A stretch of 64,000 bases of DNA from JBKBKN01 sp046294625 (GTDB taxonomy: Bacteria; Bacteroidota; Bacteroidia; M30B66). Position 1 is the first letter of the stretch. Each line of letters starts with the position of its first letter. Positions 35,553 through 44,174 of this stretch are shown here, piece after piece. Both the position numbers and the translations under genes were made by a program. The DNA is taken from NCBI GenBank assembly GCA_046294625.1, contig JBKBKN010000006.1:83648-147647 (forward strand). The letters run 5' to 3'. The notes beneath the pieces are model-generated. The model made no database searches and had not been told where the DNA came from. It was given only the letters and a program-made list of their open reading frames with translations.

Positions 35553-36953
35553 TTAACCACCGGATGCAGCAGTGCCGAATACACCGAAAAGATCAAGTAA
35601 AACCATGCCAATGATAATCGGACATACATATTTTAACAAAAACACCCACAAATGGGCCGGCTTTAATCCAAAAAGCCATACAGCTTTCGCTTTGAATGAA
35701 ACTGAGCCATAATTAAGTTCCTCCACAAGTTCATCAGTTTTGAAAAACCAACCCGAGAAAAGACTAAGCAGGAAGCAAAGCATGGTAACGGCAAATGTGC
35801 CAAAAAACCAGTCCATCATATCAAACCAACCGGTAAGTTTAATTTTAAAAAACTGAATACTCATGGTTTTAAATATGCTTCCATCAATCGCGCTCATGAT
35901 GGATGGAATGGCTAAAATCATTGCAGCACCGCCTACCAACCATGCTGCCTTTTTTCGGCTGAATTTTTTCTCGTCAATCAAATAAGCCACAGGCACTTCG
36001 AGCATTGAGATGGAGGAGGTGAGGGCAGCCACCATCAAGAGCAAGAAAAACAAAGCACCGATGATATTTCCTAAAGGGATTTTATCAAAAATAGTTGGTA
36101 ATACTTCAAATACCAAGGAAGGTCCCGCACTAGGCGACATACCGAATGCAAACACAGCAGGAAAAATCATCAGACCACCAAGTAATGCAACAGCTGTGTC
36201 CATACCGGCAATCCAAGCGCCTGATATCACAATATTGTCTCTTCGCGAAAGATAAGAACCATAAGTTACCATTAAGCCCCAGCCCACACTCAATGAGAAA
36301 AACGCCTGACCAAGTGCTGAAAGCGCCACCTTTCCATTGATTTTACTAAAATCAGGGGCGAGATAATATTTAACGCCTTCCATAGCTCCCGGCAGGAACA
36401 GCACACGTATGGAAATAATCAATACCAACAGAAAAAGAAGCGGCATGAGCAAACGAGATGCTCTTTCAATGCCATTTGACACACCGCCAAGTATAACAAA
36501 AACTGTCAGCGCCATAAAAACGGCCGTCAATGGAATGATGTATAAAGGCGTTTGAATAAATTCAGCAAAATTGACCGGAATATTTACGATTTCAGTAATG
36601 ATATAGCCTACTGTCCAACCGGCAATTACGGAATAATAGGTAAGAACCATAAAACAAATGACGATACTCATGATGCCGGGTAAAAGCCAAAATTTATTAT
36701 TACTTGCTGCACGCATGGCACCAATTGGATTTTTGCGGGTGTATCGCCCTAAGGCCACTTCATTCATCAGTAGTGGAAGACCGATTAAAAACACACACAA
36801 TAAATAAACGAAAACGAAAGCTCCACCTCCGTTTTGTCCGGTGATATATGGGAAGCGCCATATATTACCAAGTCCAACTGCAGAGCCCGCAGCTGCCATG
36901 ATAAATCCGAAACTTGAACGCCATTCGCCGCGATTATTTGTAGGTGTTGACAT
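35553..36953 (-). CDS. sodium-dependent transporter (NSS/SNF family)
   Basis: 466 residues with about twelve membrane helices. The first helix carries AAAGSAVGLGNIWRFPYITG (about 20), the hallmark of the neurotransmitter:sodium symporter family, whose G-x-G-N-x-W-R-F-P binds Na+ and substrate. Further support comes from GGGAFVFVYLLCVFLIGLPL (about 38), EVALGRYTRKNP and FFSLSVGWGLMVTYGSYL (about 218). Bacterial members take up amino acids with sodium. It is minus strand, with the small exported gene following. Confidence 0.93.
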   Translation of the reverse strand: MSTPTNNRGEWRSSFGFIMAAAGSAVGLGNIWRFPYITGQNGGGAFVFVYLLCVFLIGLPLLMNEVALGRYTRKNPIGAMRAASNNKFWLLPGIMSIVICFMVLTYYSVIAGWTVGYIITEIVNIPVNFAEFIQTPLYIIPLTAVFMALTVFVILGGVSNGIERASRLLMPLLFLLVLIISIRVLFLPGAMEGVKYYLAPDFSKINGKVALSALGQAFFSLSVGWGLMVTYGSYLSRRDNIVISGAWIAGMDTAVALLGGLMIFPAVFAFGMSPSAGPSLVFEVLPTIFDKIPLGNIIGALFFLLLMVAALTSSISMLEVPVAYLIDEKKFSRKKAAWLVGGAAMILAIPSIMSAIDGSIFKTMSIQFFKIKLTGWFDMMDWFFGTFAVTMLCFLLSLFSGWFFKTDELVEELNYGSVSFKAKAVWLFGLKPAHLWVFLLKYVCPIIIGMVLLDLFGVFGTAASGG

Positions 36954-36971
36954 AAATAGGTTTTAAGCGGC

Positions 36972-37001
36972 TAAAAATAGAAAAATAACGCGCTTTGCAA
37001 A
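36972..37001 (-). promoter_or_regulatory. candidate promoter of the sodium symporter gene
   Basis: On the minus strand TTTG (36998-37001) is followed after 18 bases by TATTTTTA (36972-36979). This fits the Bacteroidota -33 TTTG / -7 TAnnTTTG layout with one mismatch, about 18 bp upstream of the start at 36953. Confidence 0.4.
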
Positions 37002-37170
37002 CGAAATTAATCATTCACTGTTCAAGCTTATTTTATTGATGCCAATATGCTTTGTTTGAACAATTGAGCAATATTGACCCAAAACTCAATAAATTCTGAA
37101 AATTGGTTGAAGTAAAAGGGTTTTAGCTTTTTTTTGCATTCAGATCATACACGATAGACCAAAACTTTAG

Positions 37171-38607
37171 ATGCTATTCAATTCGATTGATTTTGCGGTT
37201 TTTCTTCCGATTGTTTTTTTGCTCTACTGGTTTGTTTTCAATCGCAACCTGAAAGCGCAGAATGCACTCATCGTAGTGGCAAGCTATTTCTTTTATGGTT
37301 ATTGGGACTGGAGATTTTTATCCTTAATCTTATTCAGCACAGCGGTTGATTATTTTGTAGGGATTGGATTGCTCAAAACCGAAGCAAAATCAAAACGAAA
37401 AGCGCTTTTGTGGACAAGCATTTTGGTCAATTTAGGATTTCTGGGATTTTTTAAATATTACAATTTCTTTTTAGAAAACTTTGTAGAAGCCTATAGCTTA
37501 TTTGGGACCCGATTTGATGTCGAGCGACTCAATATCATTTTGCCGGTAGGCATCAGCTTTTATACATTTCAAACATTGAGCTATTCAATCGATGTTTACA
37601 AACGAAAACTAGAACCAACCAAAGATTTTATTGCATTTACGGCATTTGTTAGTTTTTTTCCGCAGTTGGTGGCAGGGCCTATTGAAAGAGCCACCAATTT
37701 GTTACCTCAATTCTATAAGCCTAGAGTTTTTGACTATCAACATGCTGCAGATGGACTTCGACAGATCTTGTGGGGATTGTTTAAGAAAATGGTCATTGCC
37801 GATGGATGTGCCGAATTTGCTACGGAAATTTTCACTCATCATACAGAACACTCCGGCAGCACTTTATTTCTCGGTGCACTTTTCTTCACTTTCCAAATTT
37901 ATGGTGATTTTTCAGGTTATTCTGATATTGCAATAGGCACTTCCCGTTTATTTGGATTTTCACTCATGCGAAATTTTGCATTTCCCTATTTTTCAAGAGA
38001 CATTGCTGAATTTTGGAGAAGATGGCATATTTCACTTTCCACTTGGTTTAGAGATTATCTCTACATTCCTTTGGGCGGGAGCAAAGGTGGGCTGAGCATG
38101 AAAGTTAGAAACACATTCATCATATTTATTGTGAGTGGTTTTTGGCATGGGGCCAATTGGACATTTATTATCTGGGGATTGTTAAATGCCTTATACTTCT
38201 TGCCCTTACTGCTAACCAATCGCAACCGCAATAATCTTGAAATTGTAGCCCAGCACAGTGTGTTTCCCACCTTTCGTGAATTATTCAGCATGACAGGTAC
38301 ATTCACTTTGACCATTCTAGCTTGGATTTTCTTCAGAGCGGAAACCGTAACTCAGGCTGTGGAGATTATTCGTGAAATTCTTTCTAGCAGTCTATTTTCA
38401 TTGCCTACCATATTACCCAGAGGTTTGCTCGCATTGCTGTTCGTTTTTATTATCATAGAGTGGAAAGGCAGAAGAGAGCAATTTGCCATTGCTAAAATGG
38501 CGCTTAATAAACCTAGAGTGTTGAGATGGTCTTTTTATTTGGGTTTGTTCTTTATCATATTCTTATCCCTGGGCAAGGAACAGGTTTTCATTTATTTCCA
38601 ATTTTAG
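37171..38607 (+). CDS. MBOAT-family O-acyltransferase (AlgI-like)
   Basis: 478 residues with about ten to twelve membrane helices. EFWRRWHISLSTWFRDYLYI followed by PLGG (about 280) and FWHGANWTFIIWG (about 324) hold the conserved histidines of membrane-bound O-acyltransferases in the AlgI/DltB group. Such proteins pass an acyl group, usually acetyl, across the membrane to an extracytoplasmic partner that modifies a polysaccharide. The next gene, 4 bp on, encodes an SGNH-type protein that fits the partner role. The polymer is unknown. Confidence 0.93.
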   Translation: MLFNSIDFAVFLPIVFLLYWFVFNRNLKAQNALIVVASYFFYGYWDWRFLSLILFSTAVDYFVGIGLLKTEAKSKRKALLWTSILVNLGFLGFFKYYNFFLENFVEAYSLFGTRFDVERLNIILPVGISFYTFQTLSYSIDVYKRKLEPTKDFIAFTAFVSFFPQLVAGPIERATNLLPQFYKPRVFDYQHAADGLRQILWGLFKKMVIADGCAEFATEIFTHHTEHSGSTLFLGALFFTFQIYGDFSGYSDIAIGTSRLFGFSLMRNFAFPYFSRDIAEFWRRWHISLSTWFRDYLYIPLGGSKGGLSMKVRNTFIIFIVSGFWHGANWTFIIWGLLNALYFLPLLLTNRNRNNLEIVAQHSVFPTFRELFSMTGTFTLTILAWIFFRAETVTQAVEIIREILSSSLFSLPTILPRGLLALLFVFIIIEWKGRREQFAIAKMALNKPRVLRWSFYLGLFFIIFLSLGKEQVFIYFQF

Positions 38608-38611
38608 GCCT

Positions 38612-39583
38612 ATGAGGATTTTGATTTTTAAAACATTGCTTTTTATCTCAACGGGAATTATGATCATTGCCTTGGTCTGCATATTGGTATATTCATTCGT
38701 TAACAAAGGAGATTATTACAGCATAAACACATCAAAAAGCGTCTTAATTGCCGGACATTCTCATCCGGAATGTGCTTACAATGATTCCATTATTGAAACC
38801 GCAATTAATTTATCACAAAGTGGTGAGAGCTATTTCTACATGTATGCAAAGTTGAAACCCATCATTAGGGACAATCCACATATCAAGCATGTGTTTATTG
38901 AATACACCAACAATTGTATCTCTGATGATATGATAGAATGGATGTATAGTAATAAGCATTTGAAATTTAGGTATCCTAAATTTGCTGCCTTCATGTCACT
39001 CAATGATTATCTGCTTTTACTTCGTAATAATTTCGAAGGAACTGTTTTTGCAACTTCATTTTCATTAAAAAATTATGGATCGTTTTTAGCATCACGATCT
39101 TCAGACTTGCTTCTTGCAAATGAGTGGGGTCATTTTAAGCCAACCAAACTAAATAAAGTTGATTCATTGGTTTCGAGTCTGAAACCGGAAGATTATATTC
39201 CATTTGACTACAAATTTCCGGAGAAAAACATGGCATATTTAAGGAAATCGATTGATATGCTTCATCAAGCGGGAATCAAGGTGTTTTTAATGCGAACGCC
39301 TCAGCATCCTAAATATCCGGGTTTTCGTAATGAAGCTTTGTTTTTGCGAACCCATCAGGAGAAATTTATTGATGTTCCATTTTTAGATTTTAGAAATCTG
39401 CCTATGGAACACTACGATTTTGCAGATTTGGAACACCTCAATACCAAAGGAGCAAATAAATTTTCAATTTATGTTAACTATCTGATCAAACAGGGACTTC
39501 TTGAAGGTAAGATCGAGCCTAATCAAGTCAATGCGTATTGGAATGCTCATCTGGAATTGGAAGCAAATAGTAGTCACAACTAA
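38612..39583 (+). CDS. SGNH-like partner protein of the MBOAT acyltransferase
   Basis: 323 residues with an N-terminal membrane helix (about 6-29) and an extracytoplasmic domain. It has SVLIAGHSHPECAYNDSIIE (about 44), where the Ser sits in the place of the SGNH nucleophile (G-x-S), and DFADLEHLNTKGANKFS (about 270), where D-x-x-H supplies the other catalytic pair. This matches proteins that move acyl groups onto glycans together with AlgI/DltB-type MBOAT enzymes. The 4-bp gap to the MBOAT gene supports cotranscription. Confidence 0.75.
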   Translation: MRILIFKTLLFISTGIMIIALVCILVYSFVNKGDYYSINTSKSVLIAGHSHPECAYNDSIIETAINLSQSGESYFYMYAKLKPIIRDNPHIKHVFIEYTNNCISDDMIEWMYSNKHLKFRYPKFAAFMSLNDYLLLLRNNFEGTVFATSFSLKNYGSFLASRSSDLLLANEWGHFKPTKLNKVDSLVSSLKPEDYIPFDYKFPEKNMAYLRKSIDMLHQAGIKVFLMRTPQHPKYPGFRNEALFLRTHQEKFIDVPFLDFRNLPMEHYDFADLEHLNTKGANKFSIYVNYLIKQGLLEGKIEPNQVNAYWNAHLELEANSSHN

Positions 39584-39590
39584 AGACAGC

Positions 39591-40307
39591 CTAAGTTCGC
39601 ATGATTAAAAATATGGCTGGAACTTTATGAATAGGTGGTTTGATAGATTTCCAGTTGGCAACACTTGTAGTAAAGGTATATTCTGAAGGTGTCGTCAATC
39701 CAGCGGCTATGCACAACAATGTTTCCGGGTGAAGGCTTTTGAGCAGCGCATCGAATAAACTCAAATTTCTATAAGGTGTTTCCATAAAAATCTGGGTGTG
39801 CTGAAGGCATTTCTTTCCCAATTCTTGAATGGCTCTGCTGCGCTCAGGGTCTTTTACAGGCAGATAACCATTGAAAGTGAATTGTTGCCCGTTTAATCCG
39901 GCTGTCATCAAGGCAAGTAGAATAGATGATGGTCCCGGCACGGGGGTAACCTTAACCTTATATTCATGACAAAGTTTTACAAACTGGGCACCGGGATCAG
40001 CAACCGCTGGCGCTCCGGCGTCTGAAATCAAAGCAGCCTTTTTGCCTGATGCCAGTTCTTTGGCGTAAGAGAGGAGCTCATTCAGGGGGGTATCTTTGTC
40101 TAGTTGTTTCAGAATTAAGGAATCAAGTGGTTTATTGATTCCTGCTTTTTTCAGAAATCGGCGACCATTTTTTTCATTCTCACAAAGAAAATAGTCAACG
40201 TCATTGATTATATCGACAGTGATTGATGAAAGTGAATTAGGTGACGCTTCATCACCTAATAAACTGGGTATGAGATATAGCTGACCTTTGAATTCTCTTG
40301 ATGCCAA
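39591..40307 (-). CDS. SAM-dependent methyltransferase (RsmI-like, tetrapyrrole methylase fold)
   Basis: 238 residues. GQLYLIPSLLGDEASPNSLS opens the fold. ALISDAGAPAVADPGAQFVK (about 92) and VTPVPGPSSILLALMTAGLN (about 118) are the SAM-binding boxes of the tetrapyrrole methylase family. FMETPYRNLSLFDALL (about 174) fits the RsmI branch, which methylates 16S rRNA C1402 ribose. Bacteroidota have short RsmI-like proteins of this length, so the exact target is not certain. It is 4 bp after the LMW phosphatase gene, in a dnaA-linked group. Confidence 0.82.
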   Translation of the reverse strand: MASREFKGQLYLIPSLLGDEASPNSLSSITVDIINDVDYFLCENEKNGRRFLKKAGINKPLDSLILKQLDKDTPLNELLSYAKELASGKKAALISDAGAPAVADPGAQFVKLCHEYKVKVTPVPGPSSILLALMTAGLNGQQFTFNGYLPVKDPERSRAIQELGKKCLQHTQIFMETPYRNLSLFDALLKSLHPETLLCIAAGLTTPSEYTFTTSVANWKSIKPPIHKVPAIFLIMRT

Positions 40308-40311
40308 TCAA

Positions 40312-40773
40312 TTAAAGTTTTTCAATTATTTTTTCTGTTGCAGCATCCAGCATTTTATAAACTTGCTCAAATCCATCGTGTTCACCAAAATAGGGATCGG
40401 GTACCGAGCGATTAGAACCGGGCTCAACCAGATTCATTATCAAATCCACTTTTGCTTTATCGTTTTCGTTTCGTGCGAGAGCCAGAATATTTTTGTAATT
40501 GCTGCTATCCATTGCATAGATAAAATCAAACTCATCAAAATCGGACACGCTAAATTGTCTTCCTGCAAGTCCGGATATGTCTATGTTTTTATTGCGCAAA
40601 GTCACAATAGCGCGATAATCAGGATTTTCGCCAACATGATAATTTGATGTGCCTGCTGAATCGACAATAGCCTTTTTACCTGTCGCCAATATTTTGGTGC
40701 GCAGGATACCTTCAGCCATTGGAGACCTGCAAATGTTTCCAAGGCACACCATCAGGATTTTTGTAACTTTCAA
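40312..40773 (-). CDS. low-molecular-weight protein-tyrosine phosphatase
   Basis: 153 residues, the family length. MVCLGNICRSPMAEGIL carries the C-x5-R phosphate loop (Cys 10, Arg 16). The general acid appears in VPDPYFGEHDGFEQVY (about 122), and DSAGTSNYHVGENPDYRA is typical. Such enzymes dephosphorylate phosphotyrosine, often on capsule or exopolysaccharide kinases. It lies 17 bp after dnaA and 4 bp before the RsmI-like gene. Confidence 0.93.
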   Translation of the reverse strand: MKVTKILMVCLGNICRSPMAEGILRTKILATGKKAIVDSAGTSNYHVGENPDYRAIVTLRNKNIDISGLAGRQFSVSDFDEFDFIYAMDSSNYKNILALARNENDKAKVDLIMNLVEPGSNRSVPDPYFGEHDGFEQVYKMLDAATEKIIEKL

Positions 40774-40790
40774 TCTGCTTTCAAAAAGTT

Positions 40791-42224
40791 TTATTGGTTA
40801 CCAATCTTCTTTTCAATCTCTTCGATATAGACGCGAAACTTCTTATCTGTCTCGATAAGGTTGTTCACTGTACGGCAAGCATGCAAAACTGTTGCATGGT
40901 CTTTTCCTCCGCACTGCATACCAATGCTGGCAAGTGATGACTTGGTCATGCTTTTGGCGAAATACATCGCTATTTGCCTTGCTTGCACCACTTCTCTTTT
41001 TCTGGTTTTTGATTTAAGTAGTTCGAGCGGTAGGTTGAAGTAATCCGATACCACTTTTTGAATAAAGTCAATTGAAACTTCTCGGGTAGTATTTTTAACG
41101 AACTTGTCAATCATCTGCTTGGCAAGTTCTATGGTAATGGCTTTCTTATTGAGGGTAGATTGTGCAATCAATGAAACTAATGCACCTTCAAGTTCTCTCA
41201 CATTGGTGGTAATATTGTAGGCGAGATATTCTACAACTTCGCTTGGCATTTCAATTCCATCAGCGTAAATTTTCTTTTCAAGAATAGCAATTCGGGTATC
41301 AAGGTTAGGCACTTGCAAGTCTGCAGACAATCCCCATTTGAAACGAGATAGTAGTCTTTGCTCCAAACCTACCAGTTCGATTGGCGATTTATCTGAAGTG
41401 AGCACCAATTGTTTGCCGGTTTGATGCAGGTGATTGAATATCTGGAAAAACACATCTTGCGTTTTTTCTTTGCCTGCAAAGAATTGAACATCATCAATTA
41501 TTAGCACATCTATCATTTGGTAAAAGTGAATGAAATCATTCTGCGAATTATTTCTCACACTTTCCACATATTGCTGACAGAATCGCTCTGATGTAACATA
41601 TAGAACTGTTTTACCAGGGAAATTCTTTTTGATTTCAATGCCGATTGCATGCGCTAAATGTGTTTTGCCTAATCCGACTCCTCCATAGATTAGCAATGGG
41701 TTGAATGCCGTGCCACCCGGTTTATTGGCTACAGCATAGCCGGCTGAGCGTGCTAACCTGTTGCAGTCTCCCTCAACTAAATTTTCAAAAGAATAATTTG
41801 GATTCAATTGAGATTCTACATTCATTTTCTTCAAACCTGGAAGTATGAATGGGTTCTTTATGGTGTTATTGCTATTAAGGTCAATAGGAATAGATACCGG
41901 AGGGTTTTTAAGGCTTTTGGTATTGACGCCCGGAATATTCACCGTGTATGGATGCTGACTTTTGTAATTCTGCTCCATGATGATACTATATTCCAGTCTT
42001 CCTTCGGCGCCGAGTTCCTTGGTGATCGTTTTCTTAAGCAAATCAATGTAGTGTTCTTCAAGATACTCATAAAAAAAGTGGCTTGGAACCTGAATTGTAA
42101 GCACATTATCTTTCATCCTCAATGGTTTGATCGGTTCAAACCATGTTTTGAAGCTCTGCTGGCTTACATTATCTTTGATAATCTCAAGACAATTAACCCA
42201 AACTTTATCAAAAGTTTTCTCCAT
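40791..42224 (-). CDS. dnaA: chromosomal replication initiator DnaA
   Basis: 477 residues. Domain I (about 1-80) starts MEKTFDKVWVNCLEIIKDNV. After a flexible linker, AAA+ domain III carries Walker A YGGVGLGKTHLAHAIG (about 180), Walker B DVLIIDDVQFFAGKEKTQDV (about 237) and GLEQRLLSRFKWGL. Domain IV ends with the DNA-binding helix-turn-helix signature GGKDHATVLHACRTV (about 440). It binds DnaA boxes and opens the origin. No cluster of TTATNCACA boxes is seen around the gene, so the origin is probably elsewhere. Upstream DNA (42225-42362) is A/T-rich. Confidence 0.98.
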   Translation of the reverse strand: MEKTFDKVWVNCLEIIKDNVSQQSFKTWFEPIKPLRMKDNVLTIQVPSHFFYEYLEEHYIDLLKKTITKELGAEGRLEYSIIMEQNYKSQHPYTVNIPGVNTKSLKNPPVSIPIDLNSNNTIKNPFILPGLKKMNVESQLNPNYSFENLVEGDCNRLARSAGYAVANKPGGTAFNPLLIYGGVGLGKTHLAHAIGIEIKKNFPGKTVLYVTSERFCQQYVESVRNNSQNDFIHFYQMIDVLIIDDVQFFAGKEKTQDVFFQIFNHLHQTGKQLVLTSDKSPIELVGLEQRLLSRFKWGLSADLQVPNLDTRIAILEKKIYADGIEMPSEVVEYLAYNITTNVRELEGALVSLIAQSTLNKKAITIELAKQMIDKFVKNTTREVSIDFIQKVVSDYFNLPLELLKSKTRKREVVQARQIAMYFAKSMTKSSLASIGMQCGGKDHATVLHACRTVNNLIETDKKFRVYIEEIEKKIGNQ

Positions 42225-42362
42225 AGTATTTTTCCAATTCTTTATTAGTGAAACATTTAACGCTCAAAATTCTTGAAATCGGCATCTATCAAGGAGTTGA
42301 GCAATCAAAGCGCAAATATTTACCAAATATTTTTTAAAAAAAAATCAAATCGCTATTGACTT

Positions 42363-43280
42363 TTAAAAATTTTCATTTCGCACTAACATGACAACTAAAT
42401 TACCACTTTTTTCTGAAAATTCGTAAGTCAGATGCCCAATTTTCAATCCGGCCCATCCCATTTGCGTAACAAGGGTAAAATTTCCTGCTTTGTTCATGAT
42501 TTTTTCAGGAGCTTCCATGAATGTATGAGTATGCCCTCCAATAATGAGATCAATATGCTCATTTTCAGCTGCTAATATTCGATCCGATACTTTGTTATTC
42601 TCGTATTTGTAGCCAAGGTGTGACAAGCAAATAACAAGATGACATTTGTAATCGTTTTTTAGTCTGGCTGACATTTCCTTTGCTTTAGCAACCGGATCAT
42701 GATATACAATTCCTTCAAAATTCTTTTTAGGTACTAAGCCATCGAGTTCAATACCTACGCCCAAAACACCAATTTTTAAAGGTCCTTTTTTGAATATTTT
42801 ATAGGGCAACACTTTACCATTCAAATCAGAATTGTTGAAATCGTAGTTTGAATTGATGAATGGAAATTTAGCGTGTTGCCATTGCTTGAGTAAGCCTTCC
42901 ACACCATTGTCGAAGTCATGATTACCAAAAGTGGCTGCATCGTATTTCAAGTATGACATTAGTTTAAATTCAAGCTCTCCTTCATAGAAATTAAAATAAG
43001 GGGTACCTTGGAAAATGTCTCCGGCATCGAGAAGAAGTACATGTTCTTCTTCATTTCTGACTTGTTCTACATATGAAGCTCTTCGTGAAAAACCTCCTTG
43101 TCCGGGAAATTTTGGATCATTCTCAGGAAATGGATCTATGCGGCTGTGCCAGTCATTGGTATTCAAAACAACTAATCTTATCACGCGTTGCTTAAGTATC
43201 TCAGCAATACTTGTCTCCGGTATCAATGCCGCAGCTGAGAAAAGCAGACTGTTGCGAATAAAATCTCTTCTATTGAACAT
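42363..43280 (-). CDS. 5'-nucleotidase metallophosphatase domain, Tat-exported
   Basis: 305 residues from ATG 43280 (MFNRRDFIRNSLLFSAAALI), a twin-arginine signal; the frame extends to 43295. All four metallophosphatase boxes are visible: LNTNDWHSRIDPF, LLLDAGDIFQGTPY, ATFGNHDFDNG and IDLIIGGHTHTF. The fold is that of the UshA/CpdB N-terminal domain, a two-metal phosphohydrolase that removes phosphate from nucleotides in the periplasm. The C-terminal substrate-binding domain is absent and is encoded by the gene immediately upstream (11-bp overlap). So one enzyme is split over two polypeptides. Confidence 0.9.
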   Translation of the reverse strand: MFNRRDFIRNSLLFSAAALIPETSIAEILKQRVIRLVVLNTNDWHSRIDPFPENDPKFPGQGGFSRRASYVEQVRNEEEHVLLLDAGDIFQGTPYFNFYEGELEFKLMSYLKYDAATFGNHDFDNGVEGLLKQWQHAKFPFINSNYDFNNSDLNGKVLPYKIFKKGPLKIGVLGVGIELDGLVPKKNFEGIVYHDPVAKAKEMSARLKNDYKCHLVICLSHLGYKYENNKVSDRILAAENEHIDLIIGGHTHTFMEAPEKIMNKAGNFTLVTQMGWAGLKIGHLTYEFSEKSGNLVVMLVRNENF

Positions 43281-44046
43281 GATAAATCCTTCCATCTTTT
43301 TGAGCTGACAGTGGAATACCTTGCTTGTCCATTTCTATGAATGATTCCATAATCAAATCTCGGATTTTTAATTTAGTGTAAGTTAGATTGCTTGACTTAC
43401 TGAAATTGAATTTATCTCCACCTCCAAAAAGATAATCTGAAGTTGCGATCAAATAATTCTCATTCAGACTAATTGGTCTGCCGGCTATTTCGACCTGCAC
43501 AGCTTTTTTATCTGCTATTCCCATTCTGATGCCTGAAATAGGCATTCCGCCTTTGTCTGCGATATGATTCAATATATTAATCAAATCTTCACCTTTCATA
43601 TTAAAAATGACCAATTCATTGTCGAAAGGCATCAATTCAAAGACCATAGATCGGGTGATTGTTCCTTGTGGCAGCTCTATTCTTAAACCTCCTTGATTGA
43701 GTATTAAGCCATGCAACACAATTCCTGAAGTTTTCTCAAAATGATACTTGAGCAAATCTGTAATCAAATTACCTAAGGTGCTTTCGGGCAAAGTTTTGGT
43801 GAGTGGCATGGATGATTGAGCCACCTGTAATGCCATCAATGAATCTAAAGCTTTTTTATATGGTTTGATGAGCAGTGCGCTTGGATGAGCATTAGTTTTA
43901 ATCTGATCATCCATCGCTATAACCTGAGTTTCAGGTTCATTGCTGATGTAGCTTTTACTTTTGCAGCCATGGGAAACTATACAGATGATTGCAAGCAGAA
44001 ACAAAGTACGGGCTGATTCTATTATCAAGAGCTTGTATTTTCGCAT
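43270..44046 (-). CDS. 5'-nucleotidase C-terminal domain lipoprotein
   Basis: 259 residues from ATG 44046; the frame is open to 44151 but the extra 35 residues have no signal character. MRKYKLLIIESARTLFLLAI followed by ICIVSHGC is a lipoprotein signal. The mature part matches the 5'-nucleotidase C-terminal domain: LPESTLGNLITDLLKYHFE, LNQGGLRIELPQGTITRSMV followed by FELMPFDNELVIF, and SDYLFGGGDKFNF. In fused enzymes this domain binds the nucleoside. Here it is a separate membrane-anchored subunit, translated just before the catalytic one. Confidence 0.88.
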   Translation of the reverse strand: MRKYKLLIIESARTLFLLAIICIVSHGCKSKSYISNEPETQVIAMDDQIKTNAHPSALLIKPYKKALDSLMALQVAQSSMPLTKTLPESTLGNLITDLLKYHFEKTSGIVLHGLILNQGGLRIELPQGTITRSMVFELMPFDNELVIFNMKGEDLINILNHIADKGGMPISGIRMGIADKKAVQVEIAGRPISLNENYLIATSDYLFGGGDKFNFSKSSNLTYTKLKIRDLIMESFIEMDKQGIPLSAQKDGRIYHVQ

Positions 44047-44174
44047 ATTATATGAAGGAAAGTGCTTTTTGCAAAGGTCATAATAAATTTGAATAATGTA
44101 AGACAAAACACCGGAGCATTTCATCAATAGGTAAAATTTCAATCGAGACAATCATATGATGCTTTACTTAATAT

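Noticed and set aside
42225..42362. AT-rich DNA upstream of dnaA as a replication origin
   Set aside because: The stretch has A/T runs but no cluster of TTATNCACA boxes. Single near-matches near 19619 and 53413 are isolated, so no origin is called.
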